Assembly: GCA_016192145.1 (NCBI GenBank)
Contig: JACPUT010000002.1
Span: forward strand, 558,001-622,000
Reading direction: 5' to 3'
DNA from: Acidobacteriota bacterium
GTDB lineage: Bacteria > Acidobacteriota > Holophagae > Holophagales > Holophagaceae
Length of the DNA stretch: 64,000 nucleotides
In this document: in pieces, positions 1 to 8,063 of the stretch
Numbering within the stretch: the first letter of the stretch is position 1
Layout of the letters: each line of letters begins with the position of its first letter
The notes under the pieces: model-generated
Databases searched by the model: none
What the model saw: only the letters and a program-made list of their open reading frames with translations
What the model was told of the DNA's origin: nothing
Made by a program: the position numbers and the translations under genes

Positions 1-2
1 AG

Positions 3-59
3 GAAGTCGCGTATGAGGGGGTTCTGGCCTTCTTGGATCGCTATTTGAAAGCCCGATAG
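3..59 (+). CDS. C-terminal end of an unidentified protein (partial)
   Basis: The reading frame enters from outside the window and ends at TAG 57..59, giving the tail EVAYEGVLAFLDRYLKAR. A FLDRYLK-type ending is common in alpha/beta hydrolases, but 18 residues are too few to name a family. A strong terminator follows at 78..107, which supports this being the end of a real transcription unit of the host chromosome. Confidence 0.5.
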   Translation, partial: EVAYEGVLAFLDRYLKAR

Positions 60-77
60 GCGCATGTGTCTGAATGA

Positions 78-107
78 CAAAACGCCCCCAAATTCGGGGG
101 CGTTTTG
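78..107 (+). terminator. Rho-independent terminator
   Basis: Perfect 12-bp inverted repeat: the arm at 78..89 (CAAAACGCCCCC) pairs with 96..107 around the loop AAATTC. The 3' arm ends in TTTT and the 5' arm begins with AAAA, so the hairpin could terminate transcription in both directions. It follows the partial gene that stops at 59. Confidence 0.85.
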
Positions 108-273
108 CTAGTCCTTGAAAACGAATGAATTGAGCGATTGAATTCGAACTCGTGTAACCAAACGCTGACACAGGTGAAATTGATAATTTGATATAAGTCC
201 ATGTTTATTGGTTAGTTGCATGGTTGGCATTCCTGTCGCCCTTCCTCCTTCGCCTGTTCACCAAGGAGGAACC

Positions 274-466
274 ATGATCAAGGCTCATTTCCATACCTTC
301 CTGCTGGGTCTCGTGGCCCTGCCCCTGACGGCCGCCGCAGGCGGGGGCAAATCCAAGCCCAAGGGCCCCGTCCACCCCGTGAACCTCAACGCGGCCACGG
401 TCACGGAGCTCATGCAGCTGCCCAAGATCGGAGCGAAGACCGCCGAGCGCATCGTCTCCTGGCGGA
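274..466 (+). pseudogene. comEA: ComEA-like helix-hairpin-helix protein, 5' part, interrupted by a transposon
   Basis: ATG at 274 follows a good ribosome site (AAGGAGG). The product starts with a signal peptide (MIKAHFHTFLLGLVALPLTA) and then the first helix-hairpin-helix, with VNLNAATVTELMQLPKIGAK and AERIVSWR. ComEA-type proteins bind incoming double-stranded DNA in the periplasm during natural transformation. The frame is cut after 466 by the mobile element. The matching second half (RRPEEVMHVKGIGEKGYQRI) lies at 53036..53199; joining 466 to 53036 gives one uninterrupted frame with SWRKQHGGFRRPEEV across the junction. The hybrid tail after 466 is element sequence. The native protein would be about 118 residues, usual for short ComEA proteins. 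Without the element's excision the gene is inactive. Confidence 0.92.
462..466. repeat. Target-site duplication, left copy (GCGGA)
   Basis: GCGGA immediately outside the left end of the element; the identical 5-mer is at 53031..53035 immediately outside the right end. A 5-bp duplication is what Tn7- and Tn5053-family transposition makes. Confidence 0.93.
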
Positions 467-554
467 TGAAAACGTCAGTTCAGAATGCGAATTCGGGTAG
501 ATCTCTGCTAATTGGCAATTAGACGTGCGAATCTAAACGTTTCTTTGCGAATCG
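467..554. repeat. Left transposon end with 20-bp-spaced TnsB-type binding sites
   Basis: After the terminal TGAAAACGTCA, copies of TGCGAAT occur at 486 (TGCGAATTC), 526 (TGCGAATCT) and 546 (TGCGAATCG), with a weaker copy at 506 (TGCTAATTG). The pitch is exactly 20 bp, about two helical turns, the arrangement expected for TnsB sites in Tn7-like ends. The right end has the first two sites at the same distances from its tip. Confidence 0.88.
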
Positions 555-903
555 AAAGGAAAGCAGGCCGTTGAGGTTGGATTGGGATGAAAACCTGTTC
601 AAAATTTTTTTAAACTGCTGATTCAAAATGGTTTACCCAAATGGCCGCGAGCTCCTGATGCAACTTCTTCCTCGTTATTGACGCTACTTCTTGCAACATG
701 CAGATTTCAGGTGGCTTAACCTGGATCACTCATGCGTGAACGCCATGAGTCGAAAATACAGCTGGGATTTTCGGCTGAGAAAACTCCTCTCAATCTTTTC
801 TTGAAGGGGCGATTTGCGGGCCTATTCCTATCGGCCCCATCCGCCACTTGGAGTGTTGGCACCTCCTTTCGGGAGGAGGGCGTGCCCCATCCAGGGATTT
901 CTA
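555..903. other. Non-coding stretch inside the left end
   Basis: No credible gene on either strand. It holds the A+T-rich tract around 600..640 and a small hairpin near 860..890 downstream of the sensor kinase stop, which lacks a T-run. Open frames here have no start context and no recognisable product. Confidence 0.5.
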
Positions 904-2316
904 TTAACCCCGGCTGTTTCGAGGCTGATGGGGCAAACGCAAGGAGAAGCTACAGCCGTGGCCATCGATTCGATTTTCGACGGAAAGGGATCCTCCATGC
1001 GCCTCCACAATCCAGGCGGTGATGGATAGGCCCAGACCAGCTCCCTGCCCAGCGTCTCGGGTTCTGGCGGAGTCGGCTTGATAGAATCGTTCGAAAATTC
1101 GGGAGAGATGTTCCTTTGGGATGCCAGGGCCAGAATCTTTGACGGTGATCCGTACCCAGCTCGCCTCTTGGGCAAGGTCAACCCAAACTTGCCCGGCGGT
1201 TGGAGTGAACTTGATCGCGTTGTCGACGAGGTTGGCCAGGGCTTGCCGCAACCACCGTTCGTCGCCCAGCACGGCCATGTGCCCGGAAGTGGAGCTCTCC
1301 AATTGAACCTCTTTGGCATTAGCGAGGATTTGGAAGGCGTCCACTACCTCAGTCGCGAGCAAGCCTAGATTCAACGGAGTCAGCTCAAGTTCCAGCCTCC
1401 CTGAATCGGCGCGGGCTAGTAGGAGCAAGTCAGCGCTGATTTTCCGGATACGATCCACTTCCTCTCCCAGGCTCTCCAAGGAACATCGGTACTCTTCAGG
1501 AGTCCGCGGCCGATTCAAGGCCACATCTATGGTGCTTCGCATGATGGCAAGGGGGCTGCGAAGCTCGTGAGACGCGTCGGACGTGAAACGCTTCATCCCC
1601 TCGAAAGTTCGTTCTAGCCTTTCGAACATCCGGTTGAGTGTGTCCACAAGGCGGCCCAACTCATCGGAATTCCCGGGGTGGGGAATTCGCGAGGCCAGGT
1701 TCTGGGCTCCGATGGCTCGGGCCTGTTGGGTGATACGGTCCACTGGGGATAGGGCTCGGCTCGCCATCCAATAGCCCCCCAGGGCCGCGAAAAGAATGGC
1801 CACCGGCACCATGAACAACAGGGAAAGGGCCAAAGCATGGAGGGGCTCTTCTACGTCGCCCAGCCGATCCATCACGCGGATCAAGCCCTGGCGCCCCGCC
1901 TGAGACCTGTAGGGCAGAGAATGCACCCGAAGGGACTCTCCACCAGCCATCAGAGTCTCGAATGGAACCGTCGTGGTCATCGCCTCCAGAGAGGATGGGG
2001 TGGGAATCCCATCGGAATCGGGAGATCGGTAAAAGATTTGGCGCTCACCTCCCGTCTCATGGAAGAGGATCAGGTGATCCAACCGGTTGAGATCTTGGAT
2101 TTGAACGGGGTCCAAGCGAATGCAATCCTCTCTTCGGGAGAGGATTGCTTCCACCTTGGCGGCTGTGTCCTTCAAGGAGGGGTCGTGGTGCCGTAACAAC
2201 TGGTAACGGACCACACCGAAAAGCACCCCCCCGCAAACGACCAGCAGCAAGCCGACAAAAATCGCGTAAGTAAGGGTCAGGCGCGCTCGGATGCTAAATA
2301 TGGGCAGATCTATCAC
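904..2316 (-). CDS. Sensor histidine kinase of a CusS-like heavy-metal two-component system
   Basis: Membrane histidine kinase of 470 residues. Start chosen as GTG at 2316: it overlaps the regulator's stop and has AAGGAG upstream. Transmembrane segments are near residues 11-36 and 160-184, bracketing a sensor loop of about 125 residues; HAMP follows to about 235. The H box SDASHELRSPL has His250. The ATP-binding domain shows LANLVDNAIKF, VKDSGPGIP and GAGLGLSI. All catalytic motifs are present. Length and order match the CusS/PcoS/CopS group. It should phosphorylate the regulator encoded just upstream, and the nearby Cus-type efflux genes suggest copper or silver as the signal; the ligand is inferred. 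Confidence 0.93.
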   Translation of the reverse strand: MIDLPIFSIRARLTLTYAIFVGLLLVVCGGVLFGVVRYQLLRHHDPSLKDTAAKVEAILSRREDCIRLDPVQIQDLNRLDHLILFHETGGERQIFYRSPDSDGIPTPSSLEAMTTTVPFETLMAGGESLRVHSLPYRSQAGRQGLIRVMDRLGDVEEPLHALALSLLFMVPVAILFAALGGYWMASRALSPVDRITQQARAIGAQNLASRIPHPGNSDELGRLVDTLNRMFERLERTFEGMKRFTSDASHELRSPLAIMRSTIDVALNRPRTPEEYRCSLESLGEEVDRIRKISADLLLLARADSGRLELELTPLNLGLLATEVVDAFQILANAKEVQLESSTSGHMAVLGDERWLRQALANLVDNAIKFTPTAGQVWVDLAQEASWVRITVKDSGPGIPKEHLSRIFERFYQADSARTRDAGQGAGLGLSITAWIVEAHGGSLSVENRIDGHGCSFSLRLPHQPRNSRG

Positions 2317-2990
2317 CCATGCTCCTTCATGGAATAGCCCACTCCCCGGATGGTGTGAATGAGGCGGGTCTCTGGATCGTGGTCCACCTTGCGCCGGACG
2401 TAGTTGATGTAGACATCCACCAAATTCGAGATGCCCACGTAGTCCAAACCCCACACATGATCGAGGATCATGCTGCGCGTGACCACCATGCGTTTGTGCC
2501 GCAGGAGGTATTCGAGCAGGGCGAATTCTTTGGCGCTCAACTCCACCAAGGTGCCTCCTCGCTTTACCGTGTGGCTAACCGGATCTAACTCCAAATCGGC
2601 AAGGGCGAGAATCGATTGCGGGTTGGCTGCCGAGCGTCGAGAGATCGCCCGGACCCGTGCCACCAATTCGCGGAGGTCAAAAGGCTTTGGAAGGTAATCG
2701 TCGGCACCGAGATCCAAACCTTTGATCCGGTCTTCCACACCAGATCTTGCGGTCAGGATGAGGACGGGCACTGTCTTTCCCTTTCGCCTAAGATCCTTGA
2801 GGATCTCGAAGCCATTTTTCCCGGGGAGCATGAGGTCCAAGATGATGGCATCGAAATCCCTTTCGAGAGCCAGCCCGATACCTTCCAGACCCTCATGGGT
2901 GGCCTCGACGGTAAAACCGTGCTCACGGAGCCCTTGGCTGAGAAGCTGGGAGAGCTTCCGATCATCCTCGATGAGCAAAACAGCTTGCAT
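2313..2990 (-). CDS. OmpR/PhoB-family response regulator (CusR-like)
   Basis: A 225-residue receiver plus winged-helix regulator. The start is the ATG at 2990 (MQAVLLIEDD), where the receiver begins and a GAGG site lies upstream; an in-frame upstream extension has no homology-like features. Acidic pocket E8, D9, D10; phospho-acceptor D52 (LDLMLPGKNG); T80 and K102 complete the site. The C-terminal domain ends VYINYVRRKVD and IHTIRGVGYSM, typical of OmpR regulators. Coding overlaps the kinase by 4 bp, so the pair is co-translated. It probably activates the nearby metal-efflux operons; no binding site was identified. Confidence 0.95.
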   Translation of the reverse strand: MQAVLLIEDDRKLSQLLSQGLREHGFTVEATHEGLEGIGLALERDFDAIILDLMLPGKNGFEILKDLRRKGKTVPVLILTARSGVEDRIKGLDLGADDYLPKPFDLRELVARVRAISRRSAANPQSILALADLELDPVSHTVKRGGTLVELSAKEFALLEYLLRHKRMVVTRSMILDHVWGLDYVGISNLVDVYINYVRRKVDHDPETRLIHTIRGVGYSMKEHG

Positions 2991-3016
2991 GTAACCTCGG
3001 AATTCCGAGAACGCGT

Positions 3017-4111
3017 TCAGGCGTGTTCCGCTTCCTCGATCCTCTTCAACCAGATCTCTCGCCAGTATAGGGTGTTGTTTCGTGGGCAATTCTTTGTGCA
3101 AAGCCCTTCACAGGCTACTCCCTTTAATGCGACGGTATTTGCCAGGGGAATCATCTTGCCGGTTTGCTCCAGGATAATTTTCTGAATCGGGAATTCGACC
3201 TGGAACCGCCTTCCCGTGAAATCCACCATGTCGGGCTCAAAGGAAAGGCCGTGGTTTCTCCCATCAGAATCCAGGGTGGGCCTGATTTCGTCCGTCGACT
3301 TCACCTCAACCCATTCGCCAGCCTTGAGCTCCAAATTTCCACGTGAAGTTTCCTCTTTCGTTCCAACCACTGCATAGCGGGACTTGAGCCCCACAAGCCC
3401 ACGAACGCGATCGGAAAACGTGTTCAAGAGGATTTGTAGGAACCGCCCAAATGAAAGCTCGTCATCGCGAATCTCTGTGATGAAATGGGTGAAGTTCCAC
3501 CGTGAAAGGTGCTGAGTGGCGCCGAAGAGCTCGGTTGATTGGCAAACGTATCGATCATGGTTCTTGGTCGTGAGGTGGCTCGCCCAAGCCGACAGACCTC
3601 CAACTGGATTTGCTAGGTTGAGTCCCCCCGCATCGAGCCCTCCCTTCTCCAGTGGCTCCAGCCATGCTTCCTTCCAGAAGTAGAGGCAATTCCGCTGGCA
3701 GCCATCATGGAAAGCCCCGTCGCAACGGAGGCCCTCCAATAGCACAGTTGAATTCAGACGCCGAAGGCTGTGTCCTTCCACACAGGTTTTTCCAGTTCGC
3801 CGGTATACCCGGAAAGTCTGTCCACAATGCCTAACCATTTCTGGCATGAACGGCATCCCCTCCAGCTTCCCGTGTATATCCAAGGTGAAGGCGATCTCTT
3901 TCTCCGAGCGAACCCTTACGAGCTGCCCGCGATGGAATTGGGGAGAATGACCCTTTTTCAGCATGGCGTACCTGACAGAGGGGAGCGACAGAGCGAGTCG
4001 CTCCGCACGACCTGCAAACGAAGGGATGAGGGGAAGGGATATTGTGAAAAACCAAACAGTGGCCAGCAGTAGAGTGAGTTTCCAACCCACATGGGTGACG
4101 ATGGACTCCAA
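3017..4111 (-). CDS. Membrane-anchored protein with a duplicated Cys-containing domain
   Basis: About 364 residues with one N-terminal membrane segment (LTLLLATVWFFTISLPLI). Two copies of one roughly 95-residue domain are visible, near residues 62-155 and 265-360. Both run EI..TLD..G, then F.P.M, F.V, a long loop, L.G..C.G, C..NC, and YW(K/R)E.WL. Each copy keeps a Cys triplet that could hold metal. I do not recognise a named family with a known function. It lies 26 bp upstream of the response regulator in the same direction, so it is probably part of the same operon. The start is uncertain: TTG at 4111 has a weak ribosome site. Confidence 0.75.
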   Translation of the reverse strand: MESIVTHVGWKLTLLLATVWFFTISLPLIPSFAGRAERLALSLPSVRYAMLKKGHSPQFHRGQLVRVRSEKEIAFTLDIHGKLEGMPFMPEMVRHCGQTFRVYRRTGKTCVEGHSLRRLNSTVLLEGLRCDGAFHDGCQRNCLYFWKEAWLEPLEKGGLDAGGLNLANPVGGLSAWASHLTTKNHDRYVCQSTELFGATQHLSRWNFTHFITEIRDDELSFGRFLQILLNTFSDRVRGLVGLKSRYAVVGTKEETSRGNLELKAGEWVEVKSTDEIRPTLDSDGRNHGLSFEPDMVDFTGRRFQVEFPIQKIILEQTGKMIPLANTVALKGVACEGLCTKNCPRNNTLYWREIWLKRIEEAEHA

Positions 4112-4193
4112 CCATTAGAGATTGATTAGAGACCGACACATCCTCAGCCAGCATTCCAGTCTGGCGTCTTGGACCAACACCCTTTCCCCTGAT

Positions 4194-4919
4194 TTAGGTG
4201 GTTCGCCTCATTCGTTTCATGGCCATGGCAAGGCCCGTGGCGGAAAGCACAAGACCCAGGCCCACCACGGCCACCATCAGAATCCGTTTCGCTCCATCGG
4301 AGAGGAACTCAAGACTGTGAAGCCGAAAGGCAAAGTCGTAGATCCGCCAAATGCTACGGCGGCGGGCGCGGATCTCACCCGAAAGGGCGTCCATATAGAG
4401 GTGCATCCCCCCTCGCAGACGAAAACTGTAGGCAGGCAACGGACCCGCATATTCGCCAGGTAAAGCTAGGACCTCTGGCCCATTGCCCGCGACACGTCGC
4501 CCTTGGCCAGACTGGGAGAACAGGTAGACGGCATCCTCTTGGTAAATTCCCCCGAAGTCCCTGCGGGCCGCTTCCCGGGCCCAGGGAAGGGGTAGCACCG
4601 CGCCCAGGAGTTTCTGCTCCGAGAGATCCCATACTTCGGTTTCATTACCCCGGTGAACCAGCGCCAAGGGGTGATTTTCTACGCTCCTGAGTGCCACGGA
4701 GGTCGCCCCTTCCAGGGCTTCGTGAGGCGGAACCATCCATCCCTGGAGCGGAGCAGGCGCGAGAAAATGTCCCGTGCTCAGATTCTTACCTCGGACGGAA
4801 TCGATAGGCCAAATAGCGAAGACCAGGGCTGTTGCCAGCCAAAAGACGAGGGGCGTCAAGACTAGGACGCCAATCCACAAATGCCAGTTCCATACCTTCC
4901 GCCATGTCGTTGGTTGCAT
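4194..4919 (-). CDS. PepSY-type membrane protein
   Basis: 241 residues from ATG 4919, preceded by GGGGAG. The N-terminal membrane segment (WNWHLWIGVLVLTPLVFWL), an extracytoplasmic region ending RGGMHLYMDALSGEIRARRR, and a C-terminal segment after FRLHSLEFL (ILMVAVVGLGLVLSATGLAM) are the layout of PepSY-associated membrane proteins, often linked to iron, copper or redox handling in the periplasm. Both the W.WHLW.G start and the DALSGEI motif are characteristic. The neighbouring cytochrome c and metal sensors suggest a role in periplasmic metal or redox stress; the substrate is unknown. Confidence 0.75.
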   Translation of the reverse strand: MQPTTWRKVWNWHLWIGVLVLTPLVFWLATALVFAIWPIDSVRGKNLSTGHFLAPAPLQGWMVPPHEALEGATSVALRSVENHPLALVHRGNETEVWDLSEQKLLGAVLPLPWAREAARRDFGGIYQEDAVYLFSQSGQGRRVAGNGPEVLALPGEYAGPLPAYSFRLRGGMHLYMDALSGEIRARRRSIWRIYDFAFRLHSLEFLSDGAKRILMVAVVGLGLVLSATGLAMAMKRMRRTT

Positions 4920-5122
4920 GCTGCTCCCCATCCGAACGGGTTCCCAGAACACGGATCGAAACCCCGCGATTCAATCACCATGGTCTCGCGCCCAACCTTC
5001 TCCAGACCCCGAATGAGTGGAAGGAACCCCGCAAGGAATTGCTTTCCCCCTAATGGGGGAGCGAGATCCCAGACTCATGTTTGATGTAGGCCTTGGCGCC
5101 TGTTGAAAGCAGATTTCCTGGA

Positions 5123-5428
5123 TTACTTCTGCTTGAGGGCCGGGCCGAGTTTGACGGTTTCCGCGGTCTTATCGTCTTCCGCAAGGACCACTACCACCCG
5201 AAGGCCAGGCTGAACTTGGTCCGAGCCAACCATTTTCTTGCCTCGCATGAACATCGTGCTCTTGACCAAGGGAATCGAGAGAAGCTTGCCGTTCTTCGTC
5301 ATCAGCTCGATTCGCGAGGAGTCGATGGCTTTGACCGTGCCCATGACCTCCTTGTGAGTGTGGGCTGACACGATAGCTGGGGCGAAAATGAGGGCTGAAG
5401 TCAGAACCATGGACGAGGGACGATTCAT
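5123..5428 (-). CDS. Small exported protein with a DUF5666-like beta fold
   Basis: 101 residues. A signal peptide (MNRPSSMVLTSALIFAPAIVSA) is followed by HTHKEVMGTVKAID, then short alternating strands ending VETVKL-like (AETVKLG). Small proteins of this kind, with GTV..ID and V.L..DD motifs, occur beside copper genes as periplasmic accessory factors. ATG 5428 has AAAGGA upstream and overlaps the cytochrome stop by 4 bp, so the two genes are translationally coupled. Metal binding is only suggested by the HTH start and location. Confidence 0.7.
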   Translation of the reverse strand: MNRPSSMVLTSALIFAPAIVSAHTHKEVMGTVKAIDSSRIELMTKNGKLLSIPLVKSTMFMRGKKMVGSDQVQPGLRVVVVLAEDDKTAETVKLGPALKQK

Positions 5429-6138
5429 GGGATTTCCTTTCGGGAAGCCCGAGGGCGGGCTGGGTGGTGGGAAGGGGAGGCAGGCTCGGGCACATCTCCC
5501 CCGTTAAGGAAGTCATCAGCTTTTCGCTGCTCTTCAAGTTCCATGGGAGATACAGGGTTCATCGACTTCATCTGATCGAGTTCCTCTGGCGTCAGGTGCT
5601 GTAGGTTCCGGATGAAGAGGACGAGTTTCCAAGTCTGAGGATCCTCAGCGCTGCCAGGGCTACCCCAAGCGGGCATGCCTGTGAGGCGCACCCCGTTCTT
5701 GATGATGGCGTACAGCTCACCATCGGTGAGCGCCTGGGTCTTCGGAAGAGTCATGTCGGGCGCCTTCGGAAACAGATGCTGGCCGATTTCCGTATTTCCC
5801 CTTCCATCATTGCCATGGCAGCTCGCGCAATGATCCGCCCAGTGAGCCCTTCCTTCGGCCAAAGATTCGGGAGTCTGAGGAACAGGGTTAACTCGCCGCC
5901 GCTCTCCGGCTGGCACTGCGAGATGCCGCATTGCCCTGGCCGCCGTCTCTTCAAGCACCGTCGGATTGTCTCGGGTGCTCACCCCATGAAGGACGATCCA
6001 TCCCGCACACAGAAGGCCGATGCCCACCAGCGACGAAAACACGATGAGGCACGCCCCCGCGTATCGCTGGATCAAACCAGGATGGCGCTTGGAGGCGGGG
6101 TGAGGGATCGGCGCCTCAGCATTTTCCGGTTCGCTCAC
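5425..6138 (-). CDS. Membrane-anchored c-type cytochrome
   Basis: About 237 residues. GTG at 6138 is preferred because GAGGAG lies 8 bp upstream; TTG at 6144 is too close to it. One N-terminal membrane anchor (ACLIVFSSLVGIGLLCAGWIV) is followed by a single class I cytochrome domain with haem motif CASCH and the distal ligand region GVRLTGMPAWG. The C-terminal tail is polar. It would carry electrons in the periplasm or on the membrane. In a copper block it may feed oxidation of Cu(I) or report redox state, but this is inference from position. It opens the leftward metal-stress gene run. Confidence 0.88.
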   Translation of the reverse strand: MSEPENAEAPIPHPASKRHPGLIQRYAGACLIVFSSLVGIGLLCAGWIVLHGVSTRDNPTVLEETAARAMRHLAVPAGERRRVNPVPQTPESLAEGRAHWADHCASCHGNDGRGNTEIGQHLFPKAPDMTLPKTQALTDGELYAIIKNGVRLTGMPAWGSPGSAEDPQTWKLVLFIRNLQHLTPEELDQMKSMNPVSPMELEEQRKADDFLNGGDVPEPASPSHHPARPRASRKEIP

Positions 6139-6371
6139 GATCAAGTCTCCTCGCTTAGAAGGGCATCAGGGTTGAAGGCTCGAACCCAATCCATGGCCGA
6201 CTGCCAGTTAGAACCCCTCGCGGTGGGCTCAGATGAGGACCCAGTCTCGCCCCTGAAGATTAGAGGTAGATGAGAGCCGCCCCTCATGGCATGACATTTC
6301 CGATTTGTGACGTCCCCCACGGAATGGAATTCAAATCCTCCCATCTCCTCATTCAGAGAGAGGAGGGTTGA

Positions 6372-6593
6372 ATGTTCCCTCAACCACACCCAAAAGCAGA
6401 ACGCGAGACCAAAAAATGGAATCGGGCGCCTAGGGCCCTGAGATTAGGGCTCCTGGTGGCCGCCCGCGTTCAGGATCATCTCCATCAGATGGAGGCCCGG
6501 TTCCACCTCTGGATCGCCGTTCACACCCTCATTGGCATCTCCTGTCTGGTGGCGCTAACCCTCTATTTCCTATGGGGGAGGTGCTGCACGTGA
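6372..6593 (+). CDS. Small single-span membrane protein upstream of a sigma factor
   Basis: 73 residues with a very good ribosome site (GAGGAGGG, 6 bp before ATG 6372). A basic N-terminal half is followed by one membrane segment (LWIAVHTLIGISCLVALTLY) and a short WGRCC tail. It overlaps the start of the sigma-like gene by 22 bp, which suggests coupling, and so could act as a tiny anti-sigma or anchor. No family was recognised. It runs divergently from the cytochrome gene. Confidence 0.55.
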   Translation: MFPQPHPKAERETKKWNRAPRALRLGLLVAARVQDHLHQMEARFHLWIAVHTLIGISCLVALTLYFLWGRCCT

Positions 6594-7354
6594 AGCTGGG
6601 CCCAAGGTCCCGCTTCGGACGCAGGCCGGAGAGGAAGGTCTCAAATTCATTTTCTAGTCCGGCCGCTTGCGCCAGAGGACCGGAGGCAGGAGGTTCCGTG
6701 CATCCCATACATCCACATTCCGTTCCGGCCGAACGCCTATTCCAAGAGAAAGAGCGATTCCTATCTTTCATCATGGACGAGGTAGGTCCAATCTACGCCG
6801 CCGAGGATGTGCTTCAGTCAGCTCTCACAGAAGCACTCGCTTCCGATGTTCCTGCGGAGCCTAATGACACCTTGGGTCATTGGTTTCAGCCGTTCCTGGA
6901 TCGATCTATCAGGCGCCACGCAGATCTAACATCGGATCACCAACAGGTCCACCCGGAGATTGACGATGTGGAGGAATTACCCGACCCGGATGGACCTTGG
7001 GAGGAATCCCCCCGAAGCTGTGTCCTCGAATGCATGTTCGCGCTGAGGGAAACCGATGCGCACTTGATCCTTTGGTTGGATATCCAAGGGCACTCCCAAA
7101 AGGAGATGGTGAAGGTCATGGGGATCCCTTTATGCGCGGTTTCAGTTCGCCATGTCAGGGCCCGGGCCCGACTGCGCATCCTGCTTGAGGATCGATGCGG
7201 TGCTTGTCGAGCAGGAAAATGCAGCTATCGGCCCGATCGAACTTGGCATCAAGAGCAAGATGGCCCACAGGTCGGATCTCTCTCTATGGGCTATTTGCGC
7301 ATTCGCCAGATCAGTACAGCAATGACCAATGGGATGTCGCTGGCCGGAACATGA
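6572..7354 (+). CDS. ECF-type RNA polymerase sigma factor
   Basis: Up to 260 residues. Residues about 50-120 resemble sigma region 2 (ERFLSFIMDEVGPIYAAEDV, then LQSALTEAL). The later HLILWLDIQGHSQKEMVKVM with VSVRHVRARARLRILLEDRC is a sigma region 4 helix-turn-helix. A Cys pair group (CGACRAGKC) follows, as in several ECF groups where cysteines sense metal or redox state. The start is uncertain: ATG 6572, or GTG 6590 after GGGGGAG. The last 50 residues look unlike a sigma factor and may be an extension. It probably directs transcription of the following Cys-rich/efflux operon; no promoter motif was identified. Confidence 0.72.
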   Translation: MGEVLHVKLGPRSRFGRRPERKVSNSFSSPAACARGPEAGGSVHPIHPHSVPAERLFQEKERFLSFIMDEVGPIYAAEDVLQSALTEALASDVPAEPNDTLGHWFQPFLDRSIRRHADLTSDHQQVHPEIDDVEELPDPDGPWEESPRSCVLECMFALRETDAHLILWLDIQGHSQKEMVKVMGIPLCAVSVRHVRARARLRILLEDRCGACRAGKCSYRPDRTWHQEQDGPQVGSLSMGYLRIRQISTAMTNGMSLAGT

Positions 7355-7560
7355 GGTTCGTGGCCGACTCGACGGGCGAGGACTCCCGAAAGATCGAGTC
7401 CTTTCTGAAGTGAGGGAAATGGGTAGCTGTGCCCGGGATCACATAGGGATCCAAAAGTCCAAAATACGAGTGCATTCATCCAAAATCTAATCAAATTCTA
7501 AGAAACCCAGCCTAGGCTCCATCAGTAGGTTGAAGGCCAAAAGGGAAGAAACACAGTCCA

Positions 7561-8004
7561 ATGCGTTCCGCCATCCGCTTCATCGCGCTCCTTCTGCTGA
7601 CCTTTGTCGGGTCGGTGGAAGGCGTGCGAATGGCGACGGCGCCTTCGATCCAGGCCTGTGCTTGCGGATGCGGCGCACCGTCGGATGATCTCTGCGGGTG
7701 CAAAGGTCTGGCCCAGCCCTCAACCCCGGCTAATAATTCAAAACCCTGCTCAGAGCCATCTCGCGGGTGCTCAACGACGAGCAACACGATCACTAGCCTG
7801 ATCCCGGCCTCGAGAGAGACCGAGGAACGCAAGAAGGATCCTGAGCCCAGTCGGGAACCCCATCCGTGGGCCCTTCTACATTCTCGATACCAAGACGTAT
7901 CCACCACCTCCCTGCTTCGGCTCGGCTTTGGCACATTGGGCGAAACCCCGACGCCTTGGCGAAGTCTTCAGCGTCTAGCCTGGCTCTCTGTCTTCCGAAA
8001 TTGA
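7561..8004 (+). CDS. Exported Cys-rich protein preceding the cus operon
   Basis: 147 residues. A signal peptide (MRSAIRFIALLLLTFVGSVEG) precedes a Cys cluster (ACACGCGAPSDDLCGCKG), a likely soft-metal site. The rest is Ser/Thr/Pro-rich with no known fold. It lies 59 bp upstream of the TolC-type gene in the same direction. The position and cysteines suggest periplasmic Cu or Ag binding or sensing. It has no family name that I recognise. Confidence 0.65.
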   Translation: MRSAIRFIALLLLTFVGSVEGVRMATAPSIQACACGCGAPSDDLCGCKGLAQPSTPANNSKPCSEPSRGCSTTSNTITSLIPASRETEERKKDPEPSREPHPWALLHSRYQDVSTTSLLRLGFGTLGETPTPWRSLQRLAWLSVFRN

Positions 8005-8063
8005 GAGGCAATCTGCAAGTTTTCTAAGCAGATTCGCCACGTCTCTCAATTTTGGAGTTTGCC

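Noticed and set aside
860-890. Hairpin with GGCAC and CTCCT arms downstream of the kinase
   Set aside because: Imperfect stem without T-run; not a convincing terminator.
828-1319. Long frames over the kinase C-terminus
   Set aside because: They are alternative frames of the histidine kinase, whose motifs are intact in its own frame.
6141-6389. 82-codon minus-strand frame upstream of the cytochrome gene
   Set aside because: No family features, no good start context, and it lies opposite the better supported 73-residue gene and promoter region.
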